A stretch of DNA of 64,000 nucleotides from Clostridium ihumii AP5 (GCF_000612845.1 NZ_CCAT010000003.1:34212-98211), one strand, 5' to 3'; shown: positions 50,251 to 58,466, counted from the stretch's first letter. The notes: a model not told the origin generated them from the sequence alone. A program made the numbers and translations.

Positions 50251-50281
50251 TAAGGAGATGTAAAATATTTTACATCTCCTT
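50251..50281. terminator. Terminator between convergent nadC and mutS2-like genes
   Basis: AAGGAGATGTAAAA pairs with TTTTACATCTCCTT; T residues follow on both strands. Confidence 0.88.
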
Positions 50282-50294
50282 ATATTTTTCTTAA

Positions 50295-52202
50295 TTATAT
50301 ATAATGTTTTTTTATTTCTTTTTGAATTTTTTTTAGAGCTTTTTTAGATCCTCTCTTAATATCTTTTTCTAATTTTCTCTCTTTATATTCTTGAAAAATT
50401 GTATTTAAATCATAATCTTCTGGGTATAGATTACTTGCCTTTATTTCTAATTTTATTCTTTTATAATTGACTTCTAAAATGTCATTGTTTACAAATATCT
50501 TTAAGTTATTGTTTTCATCTATTTCTTCATATACAATTCCTGAATAATTGTAATCTAGCAATAGAACTTTATCTCCTTTTTTATATTCATAAAAGTTTTC
50601 TTTGTTAGTTTCTTGTTCATCAAAAGAAGCCTTTTTTACTTTACTTTCTTTGACTAAATTAAAATTATATTCTCTTTTCTTCATATAATTTTGTGCACGT
50701 TCTAAAACTTTCTGACTTATACCCATTTTTCTTGAAATCCAAATTGCATTACTATTACCAGCTTTTCCAATGACTAATTTGTATAATGGTTCTAATGTTT
50801 TTTTGTTGAATTTCATTGCAGCATTTTCAAAGTCACTGTGTTTCTCTGAAAATCTTTTTATTTCTCCATAATGTGTTGTTGCAACAGTAATACACCCCAT
50901 GTGATAAAATTCTTCTAGTATTGATATGGCTAATGCAGCACCTTCACTTGGCTCTGTTCCACTTCCAATTTCATCAAATAATAGTAATGTATTTCTATTA
51001 CTTTCTTTCATTATAGCTGATAAATTTTTCATATGTGATGAAAAAGTACTTAATGCATTTTCCAAACTTTGATCATCACCAATATCAACAAATATTTTAT
51101 CAAATATAGCTATTTCTGAACCTTTTTCCCCTTCTATATGAATCCCTGATTGTACTAACAATGTTAGTAACCCTAAAGTCTTCAAAACCACAGTTTTTCC
51201 ACCAGCATTAGGTCCTGTTATTATTAAAGTTCTATAATTATCTCCTACTTCAAAATCTAATGGAACTACATTACCCCTCAATAATGGATGTTTACACTTA
51301 ATTAGTTTTATATATCCATAATTATTTATTTTAGGTTCTATTCCTTTAATGCTTTTACTATATTTAGCTTTGGAAAATATCATATCATATTGAGCTATTA
51401 ATTCTTTATTTATTTTTATATCTTTTATTTTTTCTAAAATTATACCTGTAAGTGTAGCTAAAATTTGATATTCTTCTATGGCCTCATCACTTTTTAACAC
51501 AATCAACTCCTGGCTTAATTTTCCTATAGCCTTAGGCTCCATAAATATTGTGGTTCCTTTTGATGATGATTCTACAATGCTTCCTTCAACAAAATTTTTA
51601 TAGGAACTTTTTATTGGAATAGTATATCTTCCATTTCTTTTACTTATAAAGAATTCTTGTATATATTTCTTATTAGAATCATTCTTTAAGAATTTACTTA
51701 ACTTTTCTTCTATTTTCTCCTCAGTTACATCTATTAGTCTTCTTATTCTTTTTAATTCCTTACTTGCAGATGAATCAACCCTATTTCCTTTAATTGATAA
51801 GTTAATTTCATCTTCAATTGATTTAAAATCTACAATAGAATTAGAGTATGAACCTAATAGGGGCGCTAAATCTTCTTTATTTATCATAAACTGTTTTATC
51901 TTCGTACACCCTCTAAAAAAATCACTAAAACTATTTAACTCATCACACTCTAAAACCATTCCTTTTTCAATTTTTTCTATAAATTTATTTATATTAGAAA
52001 TTCCTTCTAGTGGAACATAACTATATATATCTAAGATGTTTCGGCCCTCACTAGTTTCCTGTAGTCTAGTTTTTACAATTTTCATATTTGATTCTGGTGT
52101 TAACTTATCAATTAAATTCTTTCCTAATCCACTCACACAAAATGATTTTAACATTTCTTTTATTTCGTTATATTGTAATTTTTCTATTGCATTATTATTC
52201 AT
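50295..52202 (-). CDS. MutS2-like ATPase without Smr nuclease domain, 635 aa
   Basis: The N-terminal and clamp regions start LQYNEIKEMLKSF. The ATPase carries Walker A GPNAGGKTVVLKTLG near 326, DIGDDQSLENALSTFSSHM near 365 and Walker B LLLFDEIGSGTEPSEGAA near 397. MutS2 proteins of about 785 aa end in a Smr nuclease domain; here the chain stops in a basic tail (KKALKKIQKEIKKHY). It may be a ribosome-rescue or recombination ATPase paralogue. A full MutS2 may be elsewhere in the genome. Confidence 0.85.
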   Translation of the reverse strand: MNNNAIEKLQYNEIKEMLKSFCVSGLGKNLIDKLTPESNMKIVKTRLQETSEGRNILDIYSYVPLEGISNINKFIEKIEKGMVLECDELNSFSDFFRGCTKIKQFMINKEDLAPLLGSYSNSIVDFKSIEDEINLSIKGNRVDSSASKELKRIRRLIDVTEEKIEEKLSKFLKNDSNKKYIQEFFISKRNGRYTIPIKSSYKNFVEGSIVESSSKGTTIFMEPKAIGKLSQELIVLKSDEAIEEYQILATLTGIILEKIKDIKINKELIAQYDMIFSKAKYSKSIKGIEPKINNYGYIKLIKCKHPLLRGNVVPLDFEVGDNYRTLIITGPNAGGKTVVLKTLGLLTLLVQSGIHIEGEKGSEIAIFDKIFVDIGDDQSLENALSTFSSHMKNLSAIMKESNRNTLLLFDEIGSGTEPSEGAALAISILEEFYHMGCITVATTHYGEIKRFSEKHSDFENAAMKFNKKTLEPLYKLVIGKAGNSNAIWISRKMGISQKVLERAQNYMKKREYNFNLVKESKVKKASFDEQETNKENFYEYKKGDKVLLLDYNYSGIVYEEIDENNNLKIFVNNDILEVNYKRIKLEIKASNLYPEDYDLNTIFQEYKERKLEKDIKRGSKKALKKIQKEIKKHYI

Positions 52203-52297
52203 TTATTTTCTCCTCATAACTAATTTTAAATTTTTATTAGAAATTCATTATGAAGATACCTATTTTTAAAACTTCAATTTTAATTTAAATAAATAAA

Positions 52298-52320
52298 AGC
52301 TATGGAAAATCCATAGCTTA
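52298..52320 (-). terminator. Terminator hairpin upstream of the MutS2-like gene
   Basis: AAGCTATGGA pairs with TCCATAGCTT with an AT-rich run beyond it on the minus strand. It probably ends transcripts coming from the VOC gene. Confidence 0.7.
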
Positions 52321-52325
52321 ACAAT

Positions 52326-52616
52326 CAATTACCATAGATGATATTTCATATACAACAAAAAAATCATTGTTACATTTATCATCATTAATATTTAATGTCT
52401 TTTTGCTATTAAGGTATCTTCATCATTAATTTAAATAAACCCACAACAAACAAAGGTACTTTAATACCTATTTTTTGAGATTTATAAAATATTAAATTAA
52501 TTTATTTAGATACTACCTCACTCACAAAAAGCACTCCTTTTTAATTCAATTTATTATAAAATATCATATTAAATATTCTTAGTCAATACTTAATATTTAA
52601 AATTATAATTATAATT
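52326..52616. other. Gene-free stretch between MutS2-like and VOC genes
   Basis: About 290 bp, AT-rich. A small hairpin AGGTACTTTAATACCT with a T-run lies near 52455-52480 and could terminate + strand transcription. No ORF is supported. Confidence 0.4.
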
Positions 52617-52997
52617 TTACTTATCTTCTCTAACTAAATATTCATTTCCATCTTGGTCTTTGAATGGAAACATTTTTCCATATGGCATATTCATCATCAT
52701 GCCTACTTCAACACCATTATTTTTCATTTTATCATATGCTGACTCTATATCAATTGTGCTTAAAATTATTGATGGATGTTCCAAGTTTGCATCTGGATTT
52801 TGTGATTTCATTAAAGTTTTATTATACAATATAAACGTAGTAAATTCACTTTCGCTTGGTCCAACTTCAATCCATTTCATATTAGGTCCCATCTCTTTTT
52901 CAAATTTAACAATAAAATTTAACTTTTCAACCCAAAACGCTTTAGCTTCTTCTTGATTATCTACATATAATGTTATTTTTCCTATTTTATTAATCAT
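52617..52997 (-). CDS. VOC/glyoxalase superfamily protein, 126 aa
   Basis: A single VOC domain made of two beta-alpha-beta modules. It begins IGKITLYVDNQEEAKAFWVEK, and its end GKMFPFKDQDGNEYLV is typical of the C-terminal half. Possible metal ligands (His 75, Glu 119) are seen. The substrate cannot be told; members include glyoxalases, resistance proteins and dioxygenases. It stands alone. Confidence 0.8.
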   Translation of the reverse strand: MINKIGKITLYVDNQEEAKAFWVEKLNFIVKFEKEMGPNMKWIEVGPSESEFTTFILYNKTLMKSQNPDANLEHPSIILSTIDIESAYDKMKNNGVEVGMMMNMPYGKMFPFKDQDGNEYLVREDK

Positions 52998-53078
52998 TTT
53001 AATTCCTCCTAATAATATTTACTATCTAAAATATTATTAGTTAAATACTCTGGAATTAAACTTAAATTTTTCATATCA

Positions 53079-53297
53079 TTATAAATCACTATTTAAAGGG
53101 TCTTCTGGTTCATTATCAAGCACTATATCTAATAATATATAAACTATTATTCCTGAGCCACCAGCAAAAATAGATACTGCAAAAAGTAGTCTTATCCAAC
53201 TAACATCTATTCCAATTGTTTTGGCTATTCCTGCACATACTCCATCAATTTTTCTATTCTTTTTACATTTATATATAGGCTTTTTAAAAAATTCCAT
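53079..53297 (-). CDS. PspC-domain membrane protein, 72 aa
   Basis: A phage-shock-protein C type protein: YKCKKNRKIDGVCAGIAKTI, then IDVSWIRLLFAVSIFAGGSGI and a membrane helix near 34-60. The start ATG 53297 follows AAGGGGTGAG. It is probably a membrane-stress sensor or stabiliser. It has no PspA partner nearby. Confidence 0.88.
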   Translation of the reverse strand: MEFFKKPIYKCKKNRKIDGVCAGIAKTIGIDVSWIRLLFAVSIFAGGSGIIVYILLDIVLDNEPEDPLNSDL

Positions 53298-53341
53298 GTT
53301 TCTCACCCCTTATTTTCACACTAAACTTCTACTTATATAGG

Positions 53342-53667
53342 TTTCCAAGCTCAAATTTAAAATAATCTTTTTATCAAATGATACTACTAAATTTACATGT
53401 TATTTCTATTTTATATTGGAACTAAGTAAGAAGTAAAAGTGAAAAGTTATGGTAGTTATTACTCACTTTGTTCCTAATATTTAAAAATAGAAGCACATAA
53501 AAACTAGTTTTTATATTGTGTTTAAATAATTTGCTTTGCAAATCCTTATGTAAACCAATAAAAAAATAATAATTCAGTTTTATCCTTCATTGTTAATTGT
53601 TAATTTCTGTACATTCGTTTAAACAGCTCTTTCTCACTTGAAATAATAATTTGAATTTGAACTTGGA
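53342..53667. repeat. MITE-like dispersed repeat, copy 3 (longest)
   Basis: The left end TCCAAGCTCAAATTTAAAAT and the right end, TTGAATTTGAACTTGGA at 53651-53667, are inverted copies. The inside has the shared blocks TTTTTATCAAATGATACTA and AAGTAAAAGTGAAAAGTTA, plus extra sequence not in the other copies. No ORF. A further start of the same end, TCCAAGTTCAAATTCAA, follows at 53678-53694. Confidence 0.65.
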
Positions 53668-53733
53668 TTCTTAGTGTTCCAAGTTCAAATTCAAAATAAC
53701 ATCTTTCTCAATTGAAAATTTTTTTCTTTTATC

Positions 53734-54116
53734 AAGAAACAGGAATTATTTAAATTAGTATTTCTTTAAAAATTGATTTAGAAACTCTTATTAATTTGTG
53801 TTTTATTTTCAAGGCCTGAACCCAAGGACGGGTTCAGCGACTGCCTAGATAGGACGTCGTGTGAACTAAATTTAGAAATATGTAATTTAAAATTTAATGT
53901 ATATTATTTATAAATCAAGGAAGTAATTCACATCAATAATGGTATTTTATTAATGTGAATTACTAACGAAGAGTTATGAAAAATAGACTAGAATTTAATT
54001 ACATAGCTCTTAATTTAGTTCACTAATAGCCGTTTAGTCTTGGAAATAAAATGACAAATCCATTAGAGTTTCTTTGAAATTTTTATGAATAACGTTTTAA
54101 ATAATTCCTGTTTCTT
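53734..54116 (+). ncRNA. Large structured RNA candidate, about 383 nt, unidentified family
   Basis: A closing stem of 21 perfect base pairs joins 53734-53754 to 54096-54116. Inside it are collinear long-range stems: 53767-53774 with 54078-54085, 53780-53788 with 54065-54073, an ATTTGT...TTTTATTTTC strand with GGAAATAAAA...ACAAAT, CAAGGC with GTCTTG, and GTGAACTAAATT with AATTTAGTTCAC. Hairpins include CTGAACCC-loop-GGGTTCAG, a GC-rich CGAC...GTCG stem-loop, AGTAATTCACAT with ATGTGAATTACT, and AAGAGTTATG with CATAGCTCTT. All wobble pairs seen are G-U on the + strand, so + is favoured. I cannot name the family; raiA RNA or another large Firmicute RNA should be compared. Confidence 0.7.
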
Positions 54117-54205
54117 GGAATATAAAATGTACCCCTATATAATATTCATTATATATAAATATTTCTTTATTGTATATGAATATCGTAAGGTTATAGATTT
54201 TATAT

Positions 54206-54817
54206 TTATAATTCTTTTATATTTATTGTCATTGCATAAGTCTCTATTTCACTTGCATATTTTAAACTATTTTTCGTTTCCATAACTTTTTGCAATCCTG
54301 AAATATCAGTCTTTTTATTTTTTACCTCAACTAAAATTTGTCCTGTTGTACTTATTCTTATTTCTTCAGGTTCAATATATTTATTAAATTTTGAACCACT
54401 CCAACTGCCTTCATATTCACCATTTAAATTAATATAAGTACTACCTACACTTATAATCTTATTCTCATTAGTATCCTTATTATGAATATACTTAAAATCT
54501 ACAATCATAACTACATTCATATCATCATTAATACTATATGGTTGAATTTTCTCTGCATATTTTATTACTATATTTTCATTATCAACCTTGTATTTACTAT
54601 TTAAACCCATAGCTTCATCATAACTTATATCCTGTGTTTTTGCTAAGTTTTGAAGAAAACTATGTTCATCTAATTCTTTAATTTCTACCTTATCTAAATA
54701 TTTATTTATAGCTATATTAGATTTTTTTAATTGACCTTCATTTTTATAAAAAATTAACCCAACACTTAAAAATAGAATAGTTAAAATGATTAATAAAAAT
54801 TTAAATTTTTTATCCAT
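54206..54817 (-). CDS. Membrane-anchored extracytoplasmic protein, 203 aa
   Basis: An N-terminal hydrophobic segment (FLLIILTILFLSVGLIFY, residues 7-24) works as a signal anchor. The remaining 175 residues are polar and look beta-rich (VVMIVDFKYIHNK, SVGSTYINLNGEYEG). No family recognised. It stands alone between the RNA candidate and the tRNA-Sec fragment. Confidence 0.65.
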   Translation of the reverse strand: MDKKFKFLLIILTILFLSVGLIFYKNEGQLKKSNIAINKYLDKVEIKELDEHSFLQNLAKTQDISYDEAMGLNSKYKVDNENIVIKYAEKIQPYSINDDMNVVMIVDFKYIHNKDTNENKIISVGSTYINLNGEYEGSWSGSKFNKYIEPEEIRISTTGQILVEVKNKKTDISGLQKVMETKNSLKYASEIETYAMTINIKEL

Positions 54818-55024
54818 AAATTCCTCCTAATACATTTATTATTATTATACTTATAAAAATTAATAAATGCTTTTGATAAAATAAATGTTTAAAAATTCTT
54901 TACTTTATTCATTTTAACAACGTCATTTAAGTTTCAATTAGTATACTGACATAATTTGAATATCAACAAATATATAATCTTATATTATAATATATGAATA
55001 TATTGATATTTCGGAGGTATATTT

Positions 55025-55213
55025 ATGACATTTTCATATAACTATTTTGAATACACTCATAAAAAGACTTTTCTAAATAATTGCAGGGATATTTGTAATG
55101 ATGATATTTATAATAATGATATTGCCTTATCTATTTTCAAAACTATTTGCAAGCAAACTTACAATAGTATACGTTTTAATATAATAGCTAGAAACAATTT
55201 ATTTTTGTTATAA
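55025..55213 (+). CDS. Small protein near the selC attachment site, 62 aa
   Basis: A 62-codon ORF with a strong CGGAGGTAT Shine-Dalgarno. The product is rich in Asn, Tyr, Asp and Cys (C20, C24, C46) and has no membrane segment. No family recognised. It lies on the + strand, facing the selC terminator. Support is limited to the ribosome-binding site and ORF. Confidence 0.45.
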   Translation: MTFSYNYFEYTHKKTFLNNCRDICNDDIYNNDIALSIFKTICKQTYNSIRFNIIARNNLFLL

Positions 55214-55249
55214 AAATTTTATATAAATCTTCTTTTTAAAATATAAAAC

Positions 55250-55279
55250 AGCCGATATGATTTTTATATCATATCGGCT
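55250..55279 (-). terminator. Terminator downstream of the selC 3' end
   Basis: AGCCGATATGA (55250-55260) pairs with TCATATCGGCT (55269-55279). On the minus strand GTTTTATATTTT follows. It is the likely native terminator of the tRNA-Sec gene before phage insertion. Confidence 0.8.
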
Positions 55280-55324
55280 CTATATCTCTAAAATAACCAA
55301 ACTTAGTTATTTTAATAATCTAAT

Positions 55325-55360
55325 TGGCGGGAATATGTGAGAATCGAACTCACCCGTCGA
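55325..55360 (-). tRNA. selC: Displaced 3' end of a tRNA-Sec gene (attachment-site remnant)
   Basis: On the minus strand the sequence gives a T-stem GTGAG, T-loop TTCGATT, CTCAC, then eight acceptor nucleotides ATATTCCC, discriminator G and CCA. An 8-nt acceptor strand after a 5-bp T-stem is the 13-bp arrangement peculiar to bacterial tRNA-Sec. Upstream of the T-stem no variable arm, anticodon or D arm can be found, so this is only the 3' fragment. The intact gene is expected at the far end of the prophage. Confidence 0.8.
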
Positions 55361-55403
55361 AATAACATCTATTAATTTACTTCTATTTATGCCTAAAACC
55401 TTA

Positions 55404-55441
55404 TAAAATCAACATTTATTAAAGAATAAATGTTGATTTTA
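55404..55441. terminator. Strong hairpin between the att fragment and the first prophage gene
   Basis: AAAATCAACATTTATT pairs with AATAAATGTTGATTTT around AAAG. It ends the rightmost prophage transcript on the minus strand. Confidence 0.8.
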
Positions 55442-55471
55442 CGCTTTTAATTAGTATCGTTTTTTCATATT

Positions 55472-55505
55472 ACTGCACTACTACTGCACGAATATTGCAC
55501 TACTT
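55472..55505. repeat. Three short direct repeats next to the att site
   Basis: On the minus strand the core GTGCA(A/G)TA occurs three times in a row, spaced by a few bases. Such small repeats close to an att core resemble arm-type integrase sites. The binding role is inferred. Confidence 0.45.
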
Positions 55506-55569
55506 TTTATTATTATCAGTCTTAATACTTATATGGTTTTATAACTTGCATACATGCTTTTACTTGAAT

Positions 55570-55920
55570 TTATTTGTTATTATATAACTCTTTATTTTTT
55601 ATAATATTAAATATTAACAATACAGCAAAAATAAAACTTAATATTGACCAAATTTGCAAGTCTTTAAATGTTCCAATATTGGCTATTCCTATTAAACCAC
55701 CTATAACATAAAATACTATTGAAGTTATAATTAATCCTTTGCTATTCTTTGATACTAATGCTATGATTCCCCCTATAAGCATACAGAAAGCTAACATTAT
55801 TCCAGCTGTGCCACTAATTTCACCATTTGAACTCAATGCATTTCCTAATCCTGCTGCACAACTTTGAAATCCTATTAAGCAAAACAATACAATACTTATA
55901 ATTCCGATTGCCTTTTTCAT
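55570..55920 (-). CDS. Small membrane protein at the prophage edge, 116 aa
   Basis: Four hydrophobic segments (about 4-22, 38-57, 62-83 and 88-108). The first, IGIISIVLFCLIGFQSCAAG, could be a lipoprotein-like or TM signal. The motif LVSKNSKGLIITSIVFYVIGG fits small four-helix proteins often found in prophage accessory regions. No function is known. AGGGGGAT precedes the ATG. Confidence 0.6.
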   Translation of the reverse strand: MKKAIGIISIVLFCLIGFQSCAAGLGNALSSNGEISGTAGIMLAFCMLIGGIIALVSKNSKGLIITSIVFYVIGGLIGIANIGTFKDLQIWSILSFIFAVLLIFNIIKNKELYNNK

Positions 55921-56054
55921 GTAATAATCCCCCTATTTGATTTAATATATAACTTGATAATATAACAATATCTTACTTTTGTACATAATATCGACAAAAC
56001 TAGAATAATTCAAACTTTATTTGACACTATACAATAACCACTTAATTTTTTTAC

Positions 56055-56100
56055 ATAAAAAAATAAACCCAGAAGTCTTTTCAACTCCTAGGCTTATTTT
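56055..56100 (-). terminator. Terminator of the three-gene cassette
   Basis: On the minus strand AAAATAAGCCTAGGAGT folds on AGACTTCTGGGTTTATTTT, followed by a T-run, about 95 bp after the last gene of the cassette. Confidence 0.75.
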
Positions 56101-56194
56101 GTGCAATATTCTTTTATAATTTATTCTAACATAATTCATCTTTTTATCAAATCAAATTTCTATTTATAATTTTAATCTAATACAACAATAAATA

Positions 56195-56842
56195 TTATTC
56201 TATCACCTTCAAATTAATTGTTTTCTTTTTAGTTATTGCTGCTACATCTCCCATAATTTCTATAATCATCTCAACTTCACCAACTTCGCTACATGAAAGA
56301 TTAAACTCAGTTTTAGCAACTGAATTTAATCTTTCATTATTCTTCATGTCAAAGACAAATTCATGTTTCCCATTTCTGTAGGTTGGATATCTATTTTTAA
56401 GTTCATAACAACTTTTTTGTTTTAAAAATATACTCTGATCTAACTTTCCCCTTTTACTTAAACTTACATTAAGATACTTTATTTCATAATCATTGCTTAT
56501 TGTCGATAGAATAATCTCTACATTATATAATTTATCCCTCATTAACACATTTTTAGGTGCATCATGAATATACTCTTGTATTATATATGGTGATTTGTCA
56601 TTTATAGTTATAAGTAACTCTGATATTTTTGCATTCAATTTTTTATTTTCTTCATTGCGATTAGTTAGTTGATTATATATATTTTCATATTCCTTACAAA
56701 CAAAACCTAAGACCAATGATATTATACCTATAAATACTGATAATACTATTGCATATATATCAAATTTATCTTTAAATGTTGTTACTATAATTGATATAGA
56801 ACCTAATATAATATAGCTAATAATTTTTATAACATTAATCAT
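56195..56842 (-). CDS. Cassette gene C: two-TM protein with coiled coil and beta domain, 215 aa
   Basis: Two N-terminal TM helices (about 4-22 and 28-49) are followed by a coiled coil (KEYENIYNQLTNRNEENKKL, about 50-78) and a C-terminal domain that looks beta-rich (residues 88-215). No family recognised. Its ATG overlaps the stop of gene B as ATGA, so translation is coupled. The plan (membrane anchor, spacer, soluble sensor domain) suits an effector or scaffold at the membrane. Confidence 0.7.
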   Translation of the reverse strand: MINVIKIISYIILGSISIIVTTFKDKFDIYAIVLSVFIGIISLVLGFVCKEYENIYNQLTNRNEENKKLNAKISELLITINDKSPYIIQEYIHDAPKNVLMRDKLYNVEIILSTISNDYEIKYLNVSLSKRGKLDQSIFLKQKSCYELKNRYPTYRNGKHEFVFDMKNNERLNSVAKTEFNLSCSEVGEVEMIIEIMGDVAAITKKKTINLKVIE

Positions 56843-57468
56843 ATATCACTTAAAAAATATTCTAATAGTTTTATCAATACTAGTGGAATATTTGCCTTTA
56901 TATTTATCTCGCCAGATTTTTTAATCGAAGTTAATACCTTTTTGTATCCTTCTAAATTTGGAGTTATATTCATATAATATATTTTTTTATTTTCTTCTAT
57001 AGCTGTATTTATATCATTTTGATTTTCATAACTATAAATAAATCCATCTTCTTCACAGTCATATTGAAGAATTTGGTTAGATTTATTTTTAACTATATTA
57101 ACCATATCTTCTTGTAATAACTTATACATCTTAAAGCATATATCTGTAATCTTATTTATCTTACTTATTATTAAATCACAGTATTCAGTATATATATTTT
57201 CAATACATAATATATCCTTATTAGTAAATATAAATGTATTAATATAAACATTTATGGGTAATGTGCTTATATTTTTTACATACTTTGATGTAGTTGAAAT
57301 TTCTTCATTAATATAAAATACTACATGCCATATATTATCTTCGATTAAATTGCAATGAAATATAGAGATATCTTCTTTTTCTTGAGTATAAAAATTAGAA
57401 CTTAATAATTTTTTATTTAAATCATTCATATTTATCTTTTCTGATGATTTAAATATTTTGCAATCCAT
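56839..57468 (-). CDS. Cassette gene B: soluble protein of unknown function, 209 aa
   Basis: A soluble protein with alternating short strands and helices. Distinct segments include DNIWHVVFYINEEI near 45-58 and NVYINTFIFTNKD near 73-85, then a helical stretch (CDLIISKINKITDICFKMYK). No family recognised and no catalytic motif is obvious. It starts 2 bp after gene A and overlaps gene C, in a tight operon. Confidence 0.7.
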   Translation of the reverse strand: MDCKIFKSSEKINMNDLNKKLLSSNFYTQEKEDISIFHCNLIEDNIWHVVFYINEEISTTSKYVKNISTLPINVYINTFIFTNKDILCIENIYTEYCDLIISKINKITDICFKMYKLLQEDMVNIVKNKSNQILQYDCEEDGFIYSYENQNDINTAIEENKKIYYMNITPNLEGYKKVLTSIKKSGEINIKANIPLVLIKLLEYFLSDI

Positions 57469-57470
57469 TT

Positions 57471-58292
57471 CTAATCATCTCCTTCATTATCTAATTCACC
57501 ATTTCCTTCATTTAATAAAGTCTCATTATGTATTATTGACATAATTTCACTCATTAAATACAAACAAAATTCTTCAAATAATTCTTTTGTTTTGAATTGT
57601 GATTCATCAACTGTAACCTTATGATCTGCCCTATATAATTTTACTAAATATACGCTGTCTATGAATGGTATATTAAATGCTATACTTTCAAAAACTCCAC
57701 ATTCGCTATATATCTTATCCACTTCTGATTCCTTATCTGAAGATGGATCGACTTCATAAGAAATATTTTTAGTGCTATCTTTCTCTCTTTCTATTCTTTG
57801 TAATTTTATTCTCTTCCAGTTATAATTATCTTTGATATATTTAAATACTTCATTACTAAATTTTACAGATTCTATATCTATTCCTATTTCATCTAAAAAT
57901 AATAAGCATTTTCCTTTTGATGATTCTTCACTAGAATAATTTGCTTTTACCATTATATTCAAATCATCTTTCACTAAAAGTCTAGACTGCCCGAAATAAA
58001 AATAAGGATTTCTCTTAATTTTTAATTCATCATCTTTATCATCATATTCAATAGTTGTATATTGACCTAATTTGTTTTTAAATATATATGTACTACTTAA
58101 TAATCCTTTTTCTAAATCAACTACTATTTGTGTATACCCTTCTTCATTAAAAATTTTATCCGAATTATATTTTGCACTCTTGCCTTCTAAAATATTTTTG
58201 ATTTCTTCTAACTCCAATTTGCCATCTTTAAAATAAATTAGATCAAAAATATTTGTTTCATCTTTTTTCTTATAAAAAAATAAACTTGCCAT
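57471..58292 (-). CDS. Cassette gene A: soluble protein of unknown function, 273 aa
   Basis: ATG 58292 (MASLFFYKKKDETNI) is preferred because GGGGGAT lies 8 nt upstream; the GTG at 58307 would put the Shine-Dalgarno inside the gene. The product is acidic, without TM segments, and ends in a Glu/Asp/Asn-rich tail (NEGNGELDNEGDD). It is first in the operon behind a consensus promoter. Length and position are reminiscent of lambda RexA, but I see no sequence likeness. Function unknown. Confidence 0.7.
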   Translation of the reverse strand: MASLFFYKKKDETNIFDLIYFKDGKLELEEIKNILEGKSAKYNSDKIFNEEGYTQIVVDLEKGLLSSTYIFKNKLGQYTTIEYDDKDDELKIKRNPYFYFGQSRLLVKDDLNIMVKANYSSEESSKGKCLLFLDEIGIDIESVKFSNEVFKYIKDNYNWKRIKLQRIEREKDSTKNISYEVDPSSDKESEVDKIYSECGVFESIAFNIPFIDSVYLVKLYRADHKVTVDESQFKTKELFEEFCLYLMSEIMSIIHNETLLNEGNGELDNEGDD

Positions 58293-58318
58293 ACATTTAT
58301 CCCCCACACAAAAAAATT

Positions 58319-58347
58319 ATTTTACCACTTTATATGTAAAATTTCAA
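58319..58347 (-). promoter_or_regulatory. Promoter of the three-gene cassette
   Basis: TTGAAA (58342-58347) and TAAAAT (58319-58324) are exactly 17 bp apart. It lies between the endolysin terminator and gene A. It should be read by the host sigma-A, so the cassette can be expressed in the lysogen apart from late phage transcription. Confidence 0.85.
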
Positions 58348-58401
58348 ATACTTATTACTTAATATTATAATTTTTTTCAAAATCATAATCAATAGTCATA
58401 T

Positions 58402-58440
58402 ACAATAAATATATTTTTATAAAAATATATTTATTGTATT
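58402..58440. terminator. Terminator after the endolysin gene
   Basis: ACAATAAATATATTTT pairs with AAAATATATTTATTGT, with T residues beyond it. It separates lysis genes from the cassette. Confidence 0.7.
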
Positions 58441-58466
58441 TTTCAACTTGCAATCTACCTTTAAAT

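Noticed and set aside
53811..53870. Known riboswitch (TPP, ydaO, glmS, T-box, SAM, purine, FMN) in the GC-rich core
   Set aside because: None of the signature motifs of these classes was found, and the long closing stem with no adjacent downstream gene on the + strand does not fit a cis-riboswitch.
54085..54285. A 66-codon + strand ORF after the structured RNA
   Set aside because: It starts inside the last stem of the RNA candidate, has no Shine-Dalgarno, and runs antisense into the 54206-54817 gene; its composition is low-complexity.
55325..55400. A complete tRNA gene
   Set aside because: Only the T-arm and acceptor 3' strand are present. No anticodon stem or D arm can be found in the sequence on the 5' side, so it was called a fragment.
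56195..58292. Direct identification of the cassette as RexA/RexB
   Set aside because: Size and layout are only vaguely similar. I see no conserved motifs, there are three genes, and the TM protein has two rather than four TM helices plus a large soluble part.
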